NCBI RefSeq assembly: GCF_001424345.1
Contig: NZ_LMPF01000025.1
Span: 1-64,000, forward strand
DNA from: Burkholderia sp. Leaf177
GTDB lineage: Bacteria; Pseudomonadota; Gammaproteobacteria; Burkholderiales; Burkholderiaceae
Length of the DNA: 64,000 nt
Reading direction: 5' to 3'
The position numbers were made by a program, and so were the translations under genes. Below the pieces are notes generated by a model. That model was given only the letters and a program-made list of their open reading frames with translations, searched no databases and was not told the origin of the DNA. Shown here one piece after another: positions 52,277 through 61,663 of this stretch (position 1 is its first letter; each line of letters starts with the position of its first letter).

Positions 52277-52654
52277 TTAGTTGGATTTGTCCCGTTGTTT
52301 TTTGATGAACGCCAGATCGGTACGCATCTGGTGAATCTCGGCGGCACTATCGGTTGCCTGTTGTTGCAATACGAGCCGCGTCGCGACCTCGTGATCGAGT
52401 GCGATGCGCGCCTTCGAGAGCTGCTCGCGAATTTCACGCTCGGACATGGGCGGTGCGCACAAGGCGTCGGCTTTCTTGCTGTTTTCACGCGATGTCACCA
52501 GTGCAAAGCCCGCCGCCGCGAGCGCCGCGGCGGCGCAGGCAGCGGCCAGCAGGCCGAGCATGATCATCGGCCAGCTCGGGCCCCGGCGCGATGTCAGTGA
52601 ATAGGTCCGGCGCGTGAGGCGATGCGTCGCCCGGCGTTTATCAGCTTGCGGCAT
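52277..52654 (-). CDS. Small single-span membrane protein with coiled coil
   Basis: A 125-residue membrane protein of unknown function. A basic ~28-residue N-terminus is followed by an Ala/Leu-rich membrane span (LGLLAAACAAAALAAAGFAL), then a periplasmic charged helix REIREQLSKARIALDHE continuing as a coiled coil. Between a bactofilin gene and an M23 peptidase gene, it overlaps the latter by 14 bases, so it could be a periplasmic scaffold partner. That role is inferred from position. Confidence 0.6.
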   Translation of the reverse strand: MPQADKRRATHRLTRRTYSLTSRRGPSWPMIMLGLLAAACAAAALAAAGFALVTSRENSKKADALCAPPMSEREIREQLSKARIALDHEVATRLVLQQQATDSAAEIHQMRTDLAFIKKQRDKSN

Positions 52655-53732
52655 TGGGAGTCGGCTTGAAGAGCGCGAGATAGTGCTTGGGATTGACCTG
52701 GGTTCCGTCGACGATCACTTCAAAGTGCAAGTGCGGTCCTGTCGAGCGGCCGGTGGAACCGATCTCGCCGATCTTCTGGCCGGGCATCACGAGATCGCCG
52801 GGTTTGACGAATATCTTCGACGTATGTCCGTAGCGCGTCACCATGCCGGTGCTGTGCTGGATATCGATGGCATTGCCATAACCGCCATGCGGTCCAGCCT
52901 GGATCACCCGGCCGCCGGCACTCGCGTAAATAGGCGTTCCGGTCGGCGCGACGAGATCCATTCCCGGATGAAAACTCAGGTGCTGATTGAACGGATCGAT
53001 GCGATTGCCGAACGGCGAGCCAAAGCGCGCGGCCGGCGCGGGTTGCCGGCCGGGAAACGCCATATACGAGGCGTAATGCGCGAGGACGGCGTTATCGAGT
53101 TTGTTCAGCGTTGAATCGAGGCAGTCGAGCGCGTTTTGAGTGCGGCGCAGGCGTTGCGGCGCCGAGCCAGTTTGTGTGGCGCGCTGGGCATCGCAAAGCC
53201 GTGCTGGCAGTGCGGGACCGCCTTCGGCGTCCGTAGCTGCGGCTGCGCTTGCGGGTGCGGATCGCGACGCCGGGCGCGGAGGACTCGCAGCGGCGCTTCC
53301 AGGCGAGCGGCGCGGCGGCAAGTACGGGCCGCCGGCGCTATCGAGTGGCGATTCGTCGTCGTTATCCGGCAGCGGCGGCACGAGATGAATATCTGGACGG
53401 TCGGCGGCGCGCCGTGAGGCCTTCAACTGCGCTTCGAAGTCCTGAAGTTCGTTGACTTGCGTGACGAGCTGACCCACACGCGGTTCGAGATGAGTCAGCG
53501 TTGCGCTGATCTTGCCGAGCTCATCGATTTCATAGGAACGGCGCTCGGCCTGCGCTTTTTCTTCGGTCGCGTGGGTGTTGCCCATTGCTGCGCCGATTGC
53601 AATGCCGAGCGCGAGCGCAGCAAGGATCATCGCGATGACGGCGATGATCACCATCGTGCGAACCGTGCGTGCTTCGACGAACCGCACACGCTGATGCGAC
53701 ATGGTCCTGCGCGACCAGATGACGAAGGCCAT
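52641..53732 (-). CDS. Membrane-anchored M23 family metallopeptidase
   Basis: A 363-residue LytM-type cell-wall peptidase. One membrane span lies at ~28-50 (MVIIAVIAMILAALALGIAI), then a coiled coil region, a Pro/Ala/Ser-rich linker of ~80 residues and the C-terminal peptidase. Zinc ligands are the histidine and aspartate of FHPGMDLV and the second histidine of HLHFE. Start 53732 has AGG upstream; a second ATG eleven codons later is possible. Its stop is inside the next gene. It forms a unit with the bactofilin. Confidence 0.86.
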   Translation of the reverse strand: MAFVIWSRRTMSHQRVRFVEARTVRTMVIIAVIAMILAALALGIAIGAAMGNTHATEEKAQAERRSYEIDELGKISATLTHLEPRVGQLVTQVNELQDFEAQLKASRRAADRPDIHLVPPLPDNDDESPLDSAGGPYLPPRRSPGSAAASPPRPASRSAPASAAAATDAEGGPALPARLCDAQRATQTGSAPQRLRRTQNALDCLDSTLNKLDNAVLAHYASYMAFPGRQPAPAARFGSPFGNRIDPFNQHLSFHPGMDLVAPTGTPIYASAGGRVIQAGPHGGYGNAIDIQHSTGMVTRYGHTSKIFVKPGDLVMPGQKIGEIGSTGRSTGPHLHFEVIVDGTQVNPKHYLALFKPTPNAAS

Positions 53733-53949
53733 CAGCGTACCTGGCGCGATGCGCGCAACGAAGAGAAAACGCTCATCGAAACAGAAACACTGGCGCGTGT
53801 TCGAGTGTTGAAATTGAGATAAATGAAAGTCACGTCCATGTGAAAACGCCGCAGCGGGGCTACGGCGAAAGGCTTTATGGGCGGACGATTATGCGCCAGT
53901 TATCCGAATGCGTATCTCATATATAAGGGTTGCTGAACAAATGCGAAAT

Positions 53950-54921
53950 TCACGGCCGCGCTGTTTCGCTCCAAAGCATTTCACGGGTCTCTCCCATGAG
54001 CAGTGGATGGTTCAGTTCGGCCACTGTGCGCAGGAAGTCCCACACCGCCGTGATGCGTTTCAGTTTGCGCAAATCTTCGCGGCAGGAGAGATAAAACGCA
54101 CGCGTGACGACGATCTCATCGGCGAGTACGGCTTCGAGGCGCGTGTCCTGGGCCGCCATGAAACACGGCAGGATGGCGAGCGCGCGCCCTTGCAACGCGG
54201 CGTGATATTGCGCGATCACGCTCGTGCTTCGCCAGTTGGAAACAGCGCCCGGAATGGCGCGATCGAGATAGAGAAGTTCGTAGCTGAAAGCGAGGTCATC
54301 GATATAGCTCGCGAAACGATGCGTCCTCAAATCTTCGACTCGATGCACGGGTTCATGTTGTTCGAGATATTCGCGCGTGGCGTAGAGACGCAAGCGATAG
54401 TCGCAGAGTTTGGTGTAGACGGTCTGGCCGTGTTCGGGGCGCTCGAGGGTCACCGCAATATCGGCTTCGCGCTTGGACAAGCTCACGAAGTGCGGCACCG
54501 GCAACAGGTCGATGGAGATCTGCCTGTGCATGTCCTGAAAGCGCGCGAGTTGCGGCGCGAGGAAAAAACAGCCGAAGCCTTCGGTGCATCCCACGCGCAC
54601 GTGCCCGGACAGCGCATGCCCCGAATTCGCGATGTGTTCGGTCGCGGACTGGACGGTGGTTTCCATGGCATCGACATAGGCGAGCAGGCGCTGGCCTTCG
54701 GCGGTGAGGATGAAACCGCCGCTGCGGGATTTATCGAAGAGAAGGGTGCCTAGCGCATCTTCGAGCGCACGCACGCGGCGCGCAACGGTCGTGTAATCCA
54801 CGCCTAGACGCTTGGCCGCGCCGCTCGCACGCTGCGTCCGCGCGACTTCGAGGAAATAGCGCAAGTCGTCCCAGTTGAGGTTGTGCAGATTGCTGGCACT
54901 CGGCGGCGCGCTTTTTTGCAT
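53950..54921 (-). CDS. LysR-family regulator (divergent to mmsAB)
   Basis: A 323-residue LysR-type regulator. The helix-turn-helix is within LEVARTQRASGAAKRLGVDY and TTVARRVRALE, at residues ~24-60. The remainder is the effector domain. The gene is divergent from mmsA with a 199-base gap, so it is the likely regulator of valine/methylmalonate-semialdehyde catabolism. The known Pseudomonas regulator of mmsAB is AraC-type, so this would be a different solution. Confidence 0.85.
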   Translation of the reverse strand: MQKSAPPSASNLHNLNWDDLRYFLEVARTQRASGAAKRLGVDYTTVARRVRALEDALGTLLFDKSRSGGFILTAEGQRLLAYVDAMETTVQSATEHIANSGHALSGHVRVGCTEGFGCFFLAPQLARFQDMHRQISIDLLPVPHFVSLSKREADIAVTLERPEHGQTVYTKLCDYRLRLYATREYLEQHEPVHRVEDLRTHRFASYIDDLAFSYELLYLDRAIPGAVSNWRSTSVIAQYHAALQGRALAILPCFMAAQDTRLEAVLADEIVVTRAFYLSCREDLRKLKRITAVWDFLRTVAELNHPLLMGETREMLWSETARP

Positions 54922-55120
54922 GTCGGATGGGTATTTCTATCGATACTTCGTAGAGATTTGCATAACTATACTGAAGGCTATCGGTTCGCGGATTCTTTCC
55001 TCGAACCGGCTAAATTCAAATAAACGGAGACGATGTTTCGCTTGGGCGATCTGCACGGGTTTACCCCCTGCAACGGTCCGCGTCTCCGCTTCCACGTCCG
55101 TTCCTCAAGGAGACTCCTAC

Positions 55121-56662
55121 ATGAATACCGCTGCTGACCGCCCGGCGCTCGCCGAACACACCGCATCCACACGCACGGCCAAGTTGTTGATCGACGGCAA
55201 GTTCGTGGAATCGAACACGAAGGAGTGGCGCGACATCGTCAATCCGGCGACGCAGGAAGTCGTCGGGCGCGTGCCGTTCGCGACAAACGACGAAGTCGAT
55301 GCCGCCGTGGCATCGGCGGCCAATGCGTTCAAGACGTGGCGGCTGACATCGCTCGGCGTGCGCATGCGGGTGATGCTGAAGTTCCAGGACCTCGTGCGCC
55401 AGAACATGAAACGCATCGCGCAGACGCTGACGGCCGAGCAAGGCAAAACACTGGCCGATGCCGAGGGCGATATCTTTCGCGGCCTTGAAGTGGTCGAGCA
55501 TGCCTGCTCCATCGGCACGTTGCAGCAAGGGGAATTTTCGGAGAACGTGGCAGGCGGCGTGGACACGTACACGTTGCGTCAGCCCATAGGCGTATGCGCC
55601 GGCATCACGCCGTTCAATTTCCCCGCCATGATCCCGCTCTGGATGTTCCCCATGGCGATCGTCTGCGGCAATACCTTCGTGCTGAAGCCTTCGGAACAAG
55701 ATCCGCTTTCGACCATGGAACTCGTGGAACTCGCGCTCGAAGCCGGCGTTCCGGCGGGCGTGCTGAACGTGGTTCACGGCGGCAAGGATGTGGTCGATGC
55801 CATCTGCACGCATCCCGACATCAAGGCGATATCGTTCGTTGGATCAACGCATGTTGGCACGCACGTGTACAACCTCGGCAGCCAGCACGGCAAGCGCGTG
55901 CAGGCCATGATGGGCGCGAAGAATCATGCGGTCGTGCTGCCCGATGCAAACAAGGAGCAAACGCTCAACGCACTCGCCGGTGCGGGTTTTGGCGCGGCGG
56001 GACAGCGTTGCATGGCGACGTCGGTGGTGGTGTTTGTCGGGGCATCGAAGGACTGGTTGCCGGACCTGGTCGAGCGCGCGCGAGGCCTGTCCATCAACGG
56101 CGGCACGGAAGCGAATACGGACGTCGGGCCCGTGGTTTCGCGCGCGGCGAAGGAGCGCATTCTCGGCTTGATCGAGACAGGCGTGGGCGAGGGCGCAACC
56201 TTGTCGCTGGATGGACGCGGCGTGGAGGTGAAGGGCTATGAAAAGGGCAACTTTATCGGCCCGACGGTTTTCTCCGATGTCACGACCGACATGACTATCT
56301 ACAAGCAGGAAATCTTCGGCCCGGTAATTTGCGTGCTGGAAGCAGCCACGCTCGACGACGCCATTGCGCTCGTCAACCGCAATCCGATGGGCAACGGCGT
56401 CGGCCTCTTCACGCAGAGCGGCGCGGCGGCGCGCAAGTTCCAGAGCGAGATCGACGTGGGTCAGGTCGGCATCAACATCCCAATTCCAGTTCCGGTCCCG
56501 TACTTCAGCTTCACGGGTTCGCGCGGATCGAAGCTTGGCGATCTCGGCCCCTATGGCAAGCAAGTCGTGCAGTTCTATACGCAAACAAAAACGGTTACGT
56601 CGCGCTGGTTCGACGACGCCACCGTCAATGACGGCGTGAACACGACTATTTCGCTTCGCTAA
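55121..56662 (+). CDS. mmsA: Methylmalonate-semialdehyde dehydrogenase (CoA-acylating)
   Basis: A 513-residue CoA-dependent aldehyde dehydrogenase converting methylmalonate semialdehyde to propionyl-CoA in valine breakdown. Motifs are PFNFPAMIPLWMFPMAI, SFVGSTHVGTHVY, the nucleophilic cysteine in GQRCMATSVV and the C-terminal PYFSFTGSRGSKLGDL. Start 55121 is preceded by AAGGAG. The upstream frame to 54875 overlaps the divergent regulator and is rejected. mmsB follows 35 bases downstream. Confidence 0.93.
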   Translation: MNTAADRPALAEHTASTRTAKLLIDGKFVESNTKEWRDIVNPATQEVVGRVPFATNDEVDAAVASAANAFKTWRLTSLGVRMRVMLKFQDLVRQNMKRIAQTLTAEQGKTLADAEGDIFRGLEVVEHACSIGTLQQGEFSENVAGGVDTYTLRQPIGVCAGITPFNFPAMIPLWMFPMAIVCGNTFVLKPSEQDPLSTMELVELALEAGVPAGVLNVVHGGKDVVDAICTHPDIKAISFVGSTHVGTHVYNLGSQHGKRVQAMMGAKNHAVVLPDANKEQTLNALAGAGFGAAGQRCMATSVVVFVGASKDWLPDLVERARGLSINGGTEANTDVGPVVSRAAKERILGLIETGVGEGATLSLDGRGVEVKGYEKGNFIGPTVFSDVTTDMTIYKQEIFGPVICVLEAATLDDAIALVNRNPMGNGVGLFTQSGAAARKFQSEIDVGQVGINIPIPVPVPYFSFTGSRGSKLGDLGPYGKQVVQFYTQTKTVTSRWFDDATVNDGVNTTISLR

Positions 56663-56697
56663 GCATTGCCCGCAGAACAATAATCAGGAGACTTGCT

Positions 56698-57588
56698 ATG
56701 AATATCGGTTTTATCGGGCTCGGCAACATGGGTGGTCCCATGGCCGCCAATTTGCTGAAAGCGGGGCATTCGCTGACGGTGTTCGATTTATCGGAGACTA
56801 CTTTGCAGGCAGCGGTCGGCGCCGGCGCGCGGACCGCCGTATCGCCGCTTGAAGCGGCTCGCGACGCCGAGGTGGTGATCACCATGCTGCCGGCCGCCGC
56901 GCACGTCAGGGCAGTGTATTTGAACAAGGACGGCGTGCTTGCCGGCGTGCGTCCAGGCGTGCCGCTGGTGGACAGCAGCACCATCGATCCAGCAACTGCC
57001 CGCCAGATCGGAGAGAGCGCGACAGCCCAAGGCAATCCGTTCGCCGATGCCCCCGTGTCCGGCGGTACGGTCGGCGCACAAGCCGGCACGCTCACGTTCA
57101 TGGTCGGCGCAAATGCCGGGTTGTTCGAAACGCTCAAGCCGGTACTCGCGGGCATGGGCAAGAACATGGTGCAGTGCGGTGAAACGGGCACCGGACAAAT
57201 CGCGAAAATCTGCAATAACCTGCTGCTCGGTATTTCGATGATCGGCGTGGCCGAAGCCATGCAACTCGGGGCATCGCTTGGAATCGATCCGAACAAGCTC
57301 GCCAGCATCATCAATACATCGACCGGACGTTGCTGGAGCGTCGATACGTGTAATCCCTACCCCAACGTGCTGCCGAACGCGCCGTCGTCACGCGGGTATA
57401 CCGGGGGGTTCGGCGCGGATCTGATGCTCAAGGATTTGGGACTCGCGGTTGATGCAGCGCGTCAGGTGAAACAACCAGTGCTGCTCGGCGCGCTCGCTCA
57501 ACAGCTTTATCAATCGATGAGCATGCAGGGCTTGGGCGGGCTCGACTTCTCCGCGATCATCAAGTTGTACAGTAACGAGGATGCCTGA
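56698..57588 (+). CDS. mmsB: 3-hydroxyisobutyrate dehydrogenase
   Basis: A 296-residue NAD-dependent enzyme oxidising 3-hydroxyisobutyrate to methylmalonate semialdehyde, the step before MmsA. GLGNMGGPMAANLLKAGH is the dinucleotide fold, DAPVSGGTVGAQAG the substrate loop, and GQIAKICNNLLLG contains the catalytic lysine. Directly downstream of mmsA, so the function is well supported by context. A paralogue at 20179 is less close to the mmsB pattern. Confidence 0.93.
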   Translation: MNIGFIGLGNMGGPMAANLLKAGHSLTVFDLSETTLQAAVGAGARTAVSPLEAARDAEVVITMLPAAAHVRAVYLNKDGVLAGVRPGVPLVDSSTIDPATARQIGESATAQGNPFADAPVSGGTVGAQAGTLTFMVGANAGLFETLKPVLAGMGKNMVQCGETGTGQIAKICNNLLLGISMIGVAEAMQLGASLGIDPNKLASIINTSTGRCWSVDTCNPYPNVLPNAPSSRGYTGGFGADLMLKDLGLAVDAARQVKQPVLLGALAQQLYQSMSMQGLGGLDFSAIIKLYSNEDA

Positions 57589-57798
57589 ATAAAATGCAGC
57601 AGTGAAAACACGTCTGTAGGTGCTTTATTAAGCTGCGTTGCAACATGTCGAACGCCTGCGCCATATGAGGCAAGGACATGGGGAATACGATGATTCGCTT
57701 CTTCTGAATTTGGCCTATTCTCAAAGCACGACGTTCATGTCTCCGTCTTAATTAGTAAGTAGATGACGAAGTCAGCGAAGCCGCTTTGGAATACTCAT

Positions 57799-57829
57799 TA
57801 GGTTTAACCTAGCCGGCAACAACGCCGGC
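57799..57829. promoter_or_regulatory. Palindrome plus hairpin upstream of a small membrane protein
   Basis: TAGGTTTAACCTA (57799-57811) is a perfect 13-base palindrome. It is followed at once by GCCGGC and GCCGGC around AACAAC (57812-57829), a small GC hairpin. Both lie within 57 bases of the start of the 115-residue membrane protein gene and could serve as operator and leader structure. Confidence 0.45.
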
Positions 57830-57855
57830 GGCAAGCCAGGATCAAGGAGAGCCAG

Positions 57856-58203
57856 ATGCAAACAACTCGTCATTTCCACGTGGAATTGCGTCATGCAACA
57901 ATGCCGACCTACGTGTTCAGTTATCTGTTCCCGTTGGTATTAGCGGTATATGAGCTTTGGCGTGTAGGTTCGTGGGTCGCGGTTCATGGTCTCAACTTCA
58001 CGGACTTCAGCGCGATGAGTTACGAATTCGCGCTCATGCTGGCGGTTTTCTTGATGCAGGTCGTGGTCGAGATTGCGTTCATGGCAGCGGCCATGCTAAC
58101 GAAACATCATGACGTCGCGCATCGTGCGGGGAATCTGCTACTCGGAATTTTCTGTTCGATGGTCGTGCTTGGTTTCGACCTCGCACTGCAATATGCAATG
58201 TAA
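57856..58203 (+). CDS. Small three-span membrane protein
   Basis: A 115-residue membrane protein of unknown function. Predicted spans are TYVFSYLFPLVLAVYELW, FALMLAVFLMQVVVEIAFMA and LLLGIFCSMVVLGFDLAL; two histidines, KHHD, lie in a loop. CAAGGAGAG precedes the start and a strong terminator follows. It is transcribed as a single gene; no link to neighbours is evident. Confidence 0.65.
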   Translation: MQTTRHFHVELRHATMPTYVFSYLFPLVLAVYELWRVGSWVAVHGLNFTDFSAMSYEFALMLAVFLMQVVVEIAFMAAAMLTKHHDVAHRAGNLLLGIFCSMVVLGFDLALQYAM

Positions 58204-58248
58204 GCAGTTTTTTTAAACGGCCAATCCGTTCCAGTTCTCGCAGCAATC

Positions 58249-58288
58249 AAAAGCCCGTTTGAACATGAAGTTCAAGCGGGCTTTTTTT
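58249..58288 (+). terminator. Intrinsic terminator
   Basis: AAAAGCCCGTTTGAAC and GTTCAAGCGGGCTTTT form a 16-base stem with one G-T type mismatch around a short loop, followed by more T residues. It serves the small membrane protein gene and probably also the convergent minus-strand operon, because its flanks are A-rich on the other side. Confidence 0.88.
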
Positions 58289-58323
58289 CGTGCTGTGAGC
58301 GTGTGCAGATTTTAAGTAAAGCT

Positions 58324-59760
58324 TCAACAACCCACAGCGCTTGCCAGTTCCGGCGCTTTCTCCGCGCGTTCTTCGAAGCACTTCTTGTTCGCTTCCTTCA
58401 ACGCCGTGCGCAGACCTTCCTCGACAACCGGATGGTAGTACGGCATCTTCAGCATTTCTTCGACGGTCAGATCCAGTTGCAACGCCCACGCAAGCAGATG
58501 TCCCAGATGTTCGATCGACGGCCCGCAACCTTGTGCGCCGAGCAGCTTGCCGGTCTTCGCGTGCGCATAGACATGCAGCAATCCGCGGTTTTGCCTCAGC
58601 ACGCGGCTGCGACCCTGCGTTTCGAAAGAGACGCTGCCGGTTACCGTCATTTGTTTATCGAGGTCGTCATAAGACGCGCCCACAATCGCCACTTGCGGTT
58701 CACAAAAGACTAGCGAAAAAGGCACCTTGCGCTTGACGCTCTGCACCTTGGGAAAGTTGGCGGCGTTGTCGCCTGCCAGCTTGCCTTCGTCGGCGGCGTC
58801 CGAGAGAAAAGGGCGCGTATCGTCGCAATCGCCTGCGATAAAAATACTGCTGTCGCCGCATTGCATCGATTGTTCGTTGAAGACGGGAACGCCCTTTTTG
58901 TCGAGCTCGATACCGGTGGTTTCCAGATGCAGACTGCTCAGCGCTGGTTTCCTGCCGGTGGCGACGAGCACGAGATCGAAACGCTCGGTACGATCGGTGC
59001 CATCGAGCGATTTGAATCGCAGGGTTGGTTGGCCATCCTGCATTGTTTTTTCGTGGATGGTTGCATCCGGATCGAGGTAGAACTCCTCTTGCAATGCCTT
59101 GATCAAGGTATCGCGAACCGGCGTATCGGTGATTGCGCCCACCTGGTTTTTCTGGCTGAACATGAAAACGTCCACGCCAAGCCGCGATAATGCTTGGCCT
59201 ATTTCCAGCGCGATTGGCCCCGCGCCGAAGACCGCGCAACGCTTGGGCAACGCCTTCAGATCGAAGACATCGTCGCTTGTGACGAGTTTGTCGCCAAAGA
59301 TCTTGAAGTCGTCGGGAATGACCGATGCCGAGCCTGTCGCGATTACCACGCTTGCGGCGTCGATGCGCGTTGCGTCATCCACGATCAACACGTTGCGCGA
59401 CTCGAAACGCGCGCGTCCGCGAATCACGGTTTCTGGCGGGAACGAACCGATTTCTTCCAGCACGCCCTTGACGAAATGATCGCGTTCACTACGCACATAA
59501 GCGAGCACGTGCTCGCTGTTGGCTTCGAGATCATGCGTGCCTTCTATGCCTCGCGCTGCTTGATCCTTTGCATCGTGCAAGCCGTTTGCGGCGGCCAGCA
59601 AAAGCTTTGAAGGCATGCAGCCCACGCGCGCGCACGTCGTCCCGAACTCAGCCGCTTCTATGATCACCGCTTCCTTGCCCGCGCTGCGTGCCGCACGATA
59701 CGCGGCCATTCCAGCCGTTCCTGCGCCGATGACGGCGACGTCCACCTTGATCTGCTTCAT
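58324..59760 (-). CDS. Dihydrolipoyl dehydrogenase-like flavoprotein
   Basis: A 478-residue FAD/NAD disulfide oxidoreductase. The FAD loop VIGAGTAGMAAY is at ~10-21, the redox disulfide in TTCARVGCMPSK, the NAD fold FGAGPIALEIG, and the C-terminal YYHPVVEEGL has the catalytic His-Glu pair. Length and motifs suit dihydrolipoyl dehydrogenase, but no 2-oxoacid dehydrogenase genes are near. It is last in an operon with the GH15-type and SDR genes; a mercuric-reductase-like or soluble transhydrogenase role is not excluded. Confidence 0.83.
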   Translation of the reverse strand: MKQIKVDVAVIGAGTAGMAAYRAARSAGKEAVIIEAAEFGTTCARVGCMPSKLLLAAANGLHDAKDQAARGIEGTHDLEANSEHVLAYVRSERDHFVKGVLEEIGSFPPETVIRGRARFESRNVLIVDDATRIDAASVVIATGSASVIPDDFKIFGDKLVTSDDVFDLKALPKRCAVFGAGPIALEIGQALSRLGVDVFMFSQKNQVGAITDTPVRDTLIKALQEEFYLDPDATIHEKTMQDGQPTLRFKSLDGTDRTERFDLVLVATGRKPALSSLHLETTGIELDKKGVPVFNEQSMQCGDSSIFIAGDCDDTRPFLSDAADEGKLAGDNAANFPKVQSVKRKVPFSLVFCEPQVAIVGASYDDLDKQMTVTGSVSFETQGRSRVLRQNRGLLHVYAHAKTGKLLGAQGCGPSIEHLGHLLAWALQLDLTVEEMLKMPYYHPVVEEGLRTALKEANKKCFEERAEKAPELASAVGC

Positions 59761-59779
59761 CAGTACCCTTTAAGTGTTT

Positions 59780-61663
59780 CTACGACCATTCCGGATGTTC
59801 GCCACCGAGACTTCGGTCAAGCTGGAATGCCGCGCTTATCAAAGCCAGATGCGTGAGCGCCTGGGGAAAGTTTCCGAGCGCTTCTCCACTGATGGCGACT
59901 TCTTCCGAATAAAGCCCGACGTGGTTTGCGTAGGCAAGCATTTTCTCAAAGACCAGCCGGCCTTCATCCACGCGGCCCGCGCGCGCGAGCGCTTCGGCGT
60001 ACCAGAACGAACACGCGCTAAAACCGCCTTCCTCGCCGGGAAGTCCATCGAGCGAATCGCCGCGCGTGTATCGAAAGATCAAGGGGTCGACACCTAGCTC
60101 GTTGCCGATCGCATCCAGCGTGGTCAGCCAGCGCGGATCCTTCGGTCCTATGAAACGCACGAGTGGCATCATCAGCGTGGATGCATCGAGCGTATTTGAG
60201 TCGGGCGTCTGCACGAAACTCTTGATTTCGTCGTTCCAGAAATTCGTGTAGATATCCTGATGGATTGCGTCTCGTACTGCGTTCCAGTCCTGGAAAGGTG
60301 CCGGTAGCGAACGCTTTTGCGCGAGGCGGATCGCCCGGTCGAGTGCAACCCAGCACATGAGCCTGGAATGCAGCAGCGGCCGTTCGCCGTTGCGGAATTC
60401 CCAGATTCCCTGGTCTGCGTTCTGCCAATTCTTCACCACGAAGTTGACAGTGCGTGTGACGTGCTGCCAGCCATCGTAGGAAATGGCCTCGCCGTATTTG
60501 TTGTAGAGATACATTGCGTCGAGCAACGCACCGTACACATCGAGCTGGGTCTGATCGCGCGCGCCGTTGCCGATCAACGGCGGTTCGGTGCCGCTGCCGT
60601 GGAGCGTATCGACTGCTTCCTCGTCGGGCGGTTCTTCGCCGTCGACGGCGTACATCACTTTGAACGAGCCATCGGAATCGCATTGCTGGTTGCGCGCGGC
60701 AATCCAGTTCTTGAAGTCGCGCGCCTCGCCTATGTAGCCAAGGCGCAGCAGGGCGTAGACAGAGAACGCGGCGTCCCGTATCCACGTGTAGCGGTAATCC
60801 CAGCGGCGGCCGCCATCGGGCGTTTCAGGCAGGCCGAAGGTGGGCGCGGCGACGATTGCGCCGGTTTCGCGCGAGCTCAGCAACTTGAGCAGCAACGCGG
60901 AGCGCATCACCACTTCACGATACCGCCCGTGATACGTCGATTTCGCCGACCACGCACGCCAGTAATCGATGGTGTCCGAGAGCGCCTCTTTGCACCGCAG
61001 TTCGGTGCAAGCCAGCTCTGATTCTGCGCCGAACATGAAGCACGCCGTCTCGCCTTCCTTGAGATCGAATTGCGCGAAGGCATCGTTTTTATCGATATCC
61101 AGCTTGACCGTGGACGCGAGCAGCAGCGATTCGTTCTTGCTCTTCCCCGAAGCCACGAAACGGACGCTGTTTTCATCGGCTTGCGTGGCTTCGTGGCTGC
61201 TACGGGCGTAGTCGAAGCGCGGCGCGCACTGCACGCGCACGGACATGTCGCCGTATTTCGCGCGCACCACGCGGACGATGCAGTTGAAATCGCCTTTCAC
61301 TTCTTCATCGTCTTTTGAAACCGGCATGAAGTCGACCAGCTCACACACTGCCTCGCCGGACATGAAGCGCGTCAGCAGCACATTGGTCTCGGGCAGATAC
61401 ATCTGCTTGGTTCGCGCGATCTCGAAAGCCGGTGCAATGCTGAAGGTGCCGCCGCGTTTTTCATCGAGAAGCGCGCCGAAGATGGTCGGCGAATCGACGC
61501 GCGGAAAACACATAAAGTCGATCGCACCTTGCGTCGATACAAGCGCCGTCGTGCGCATATTGCCGATCACACCGTGCGCATCGATAGGAATGCCGTGCGG
61601 CGTGGGCGGGTTGGTCTTCACCGGGTTGTCGTCGTGTGGATCTTGCGCGCGAGGATCAGCCAT
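59780..61663 (-). CDS. Glycoside hydrolase family 15 protein (glucoamylase/trehalase type)
   Basis: A 627-residue cytoplasmic-type GH15 protein. The N-terminal beta domain begins GVIGNMRTTALVST. The catalytic barrel shows GRRWDYRYTWIRDAAFS, then DQTQLDVYGALLDA, and the C-terminal GFSACSFWYAEAL, all standard for bacterial GH15. There is no signal peptide. Members hydrolyse alpha-glucans or trehalose to glucose. The stop is 19 bases from the Lpd-like gene and the start overlaps the SDR gene by 8 bases. Confidence 0.88.
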   Translation of the reverse strand: MADPRAQDPHDDNPVKTNPPTPHGIPIDAHGVIGNMRTTALVSTQGAIDFMCFPRVDSPTIFGALLDEKRGGTFSIAPAFEIARTKQMYLPETNVLLTRFMSGEAVCELVDFMPVSKDDEEVKGDFNCIVRVVRAKYGDMSVRVQCAPRFDYARSSHEATQADENSVRFVASGKSKNESLLLASTVKLDIDKNDAFAQFDLKEGETACFMFGAESELACTELRCKEALSDTIDYWRAWSAKSTYHGRYREVVMRSALLLKLLSSRETGAIVAAPTFGLPETPDGGRRWDYRYTWIRDAAFSVYALLRLGYIGEARDFKNWIAARNQQCDSDGSFKVMYAVDGEEPPDEEAVDTLHGSGTEPPLIGNGARDQTQLDVYGALLDAMYLYNKYGEAISYDGWQHVTRTVNFVVKNWQNADQGIWEFRNGERPLLHSRLMCWVALDRAIRLAQKRSLPAPFQDWNAVRDAIHQDIYTNFWNDEIKSFVQTPDSNTLDASTLMMPLVRFIGPKDPRWLTTLDAIGNELGVDPLIFRYTRGDSLDGLPGEEGGFSACSFWYAEALARAGRVDEGRLVFEKMLAYANHVGLYSEEVAISGEALGNFPQALTHLALISAAFQLDRSLGGEHPEWS

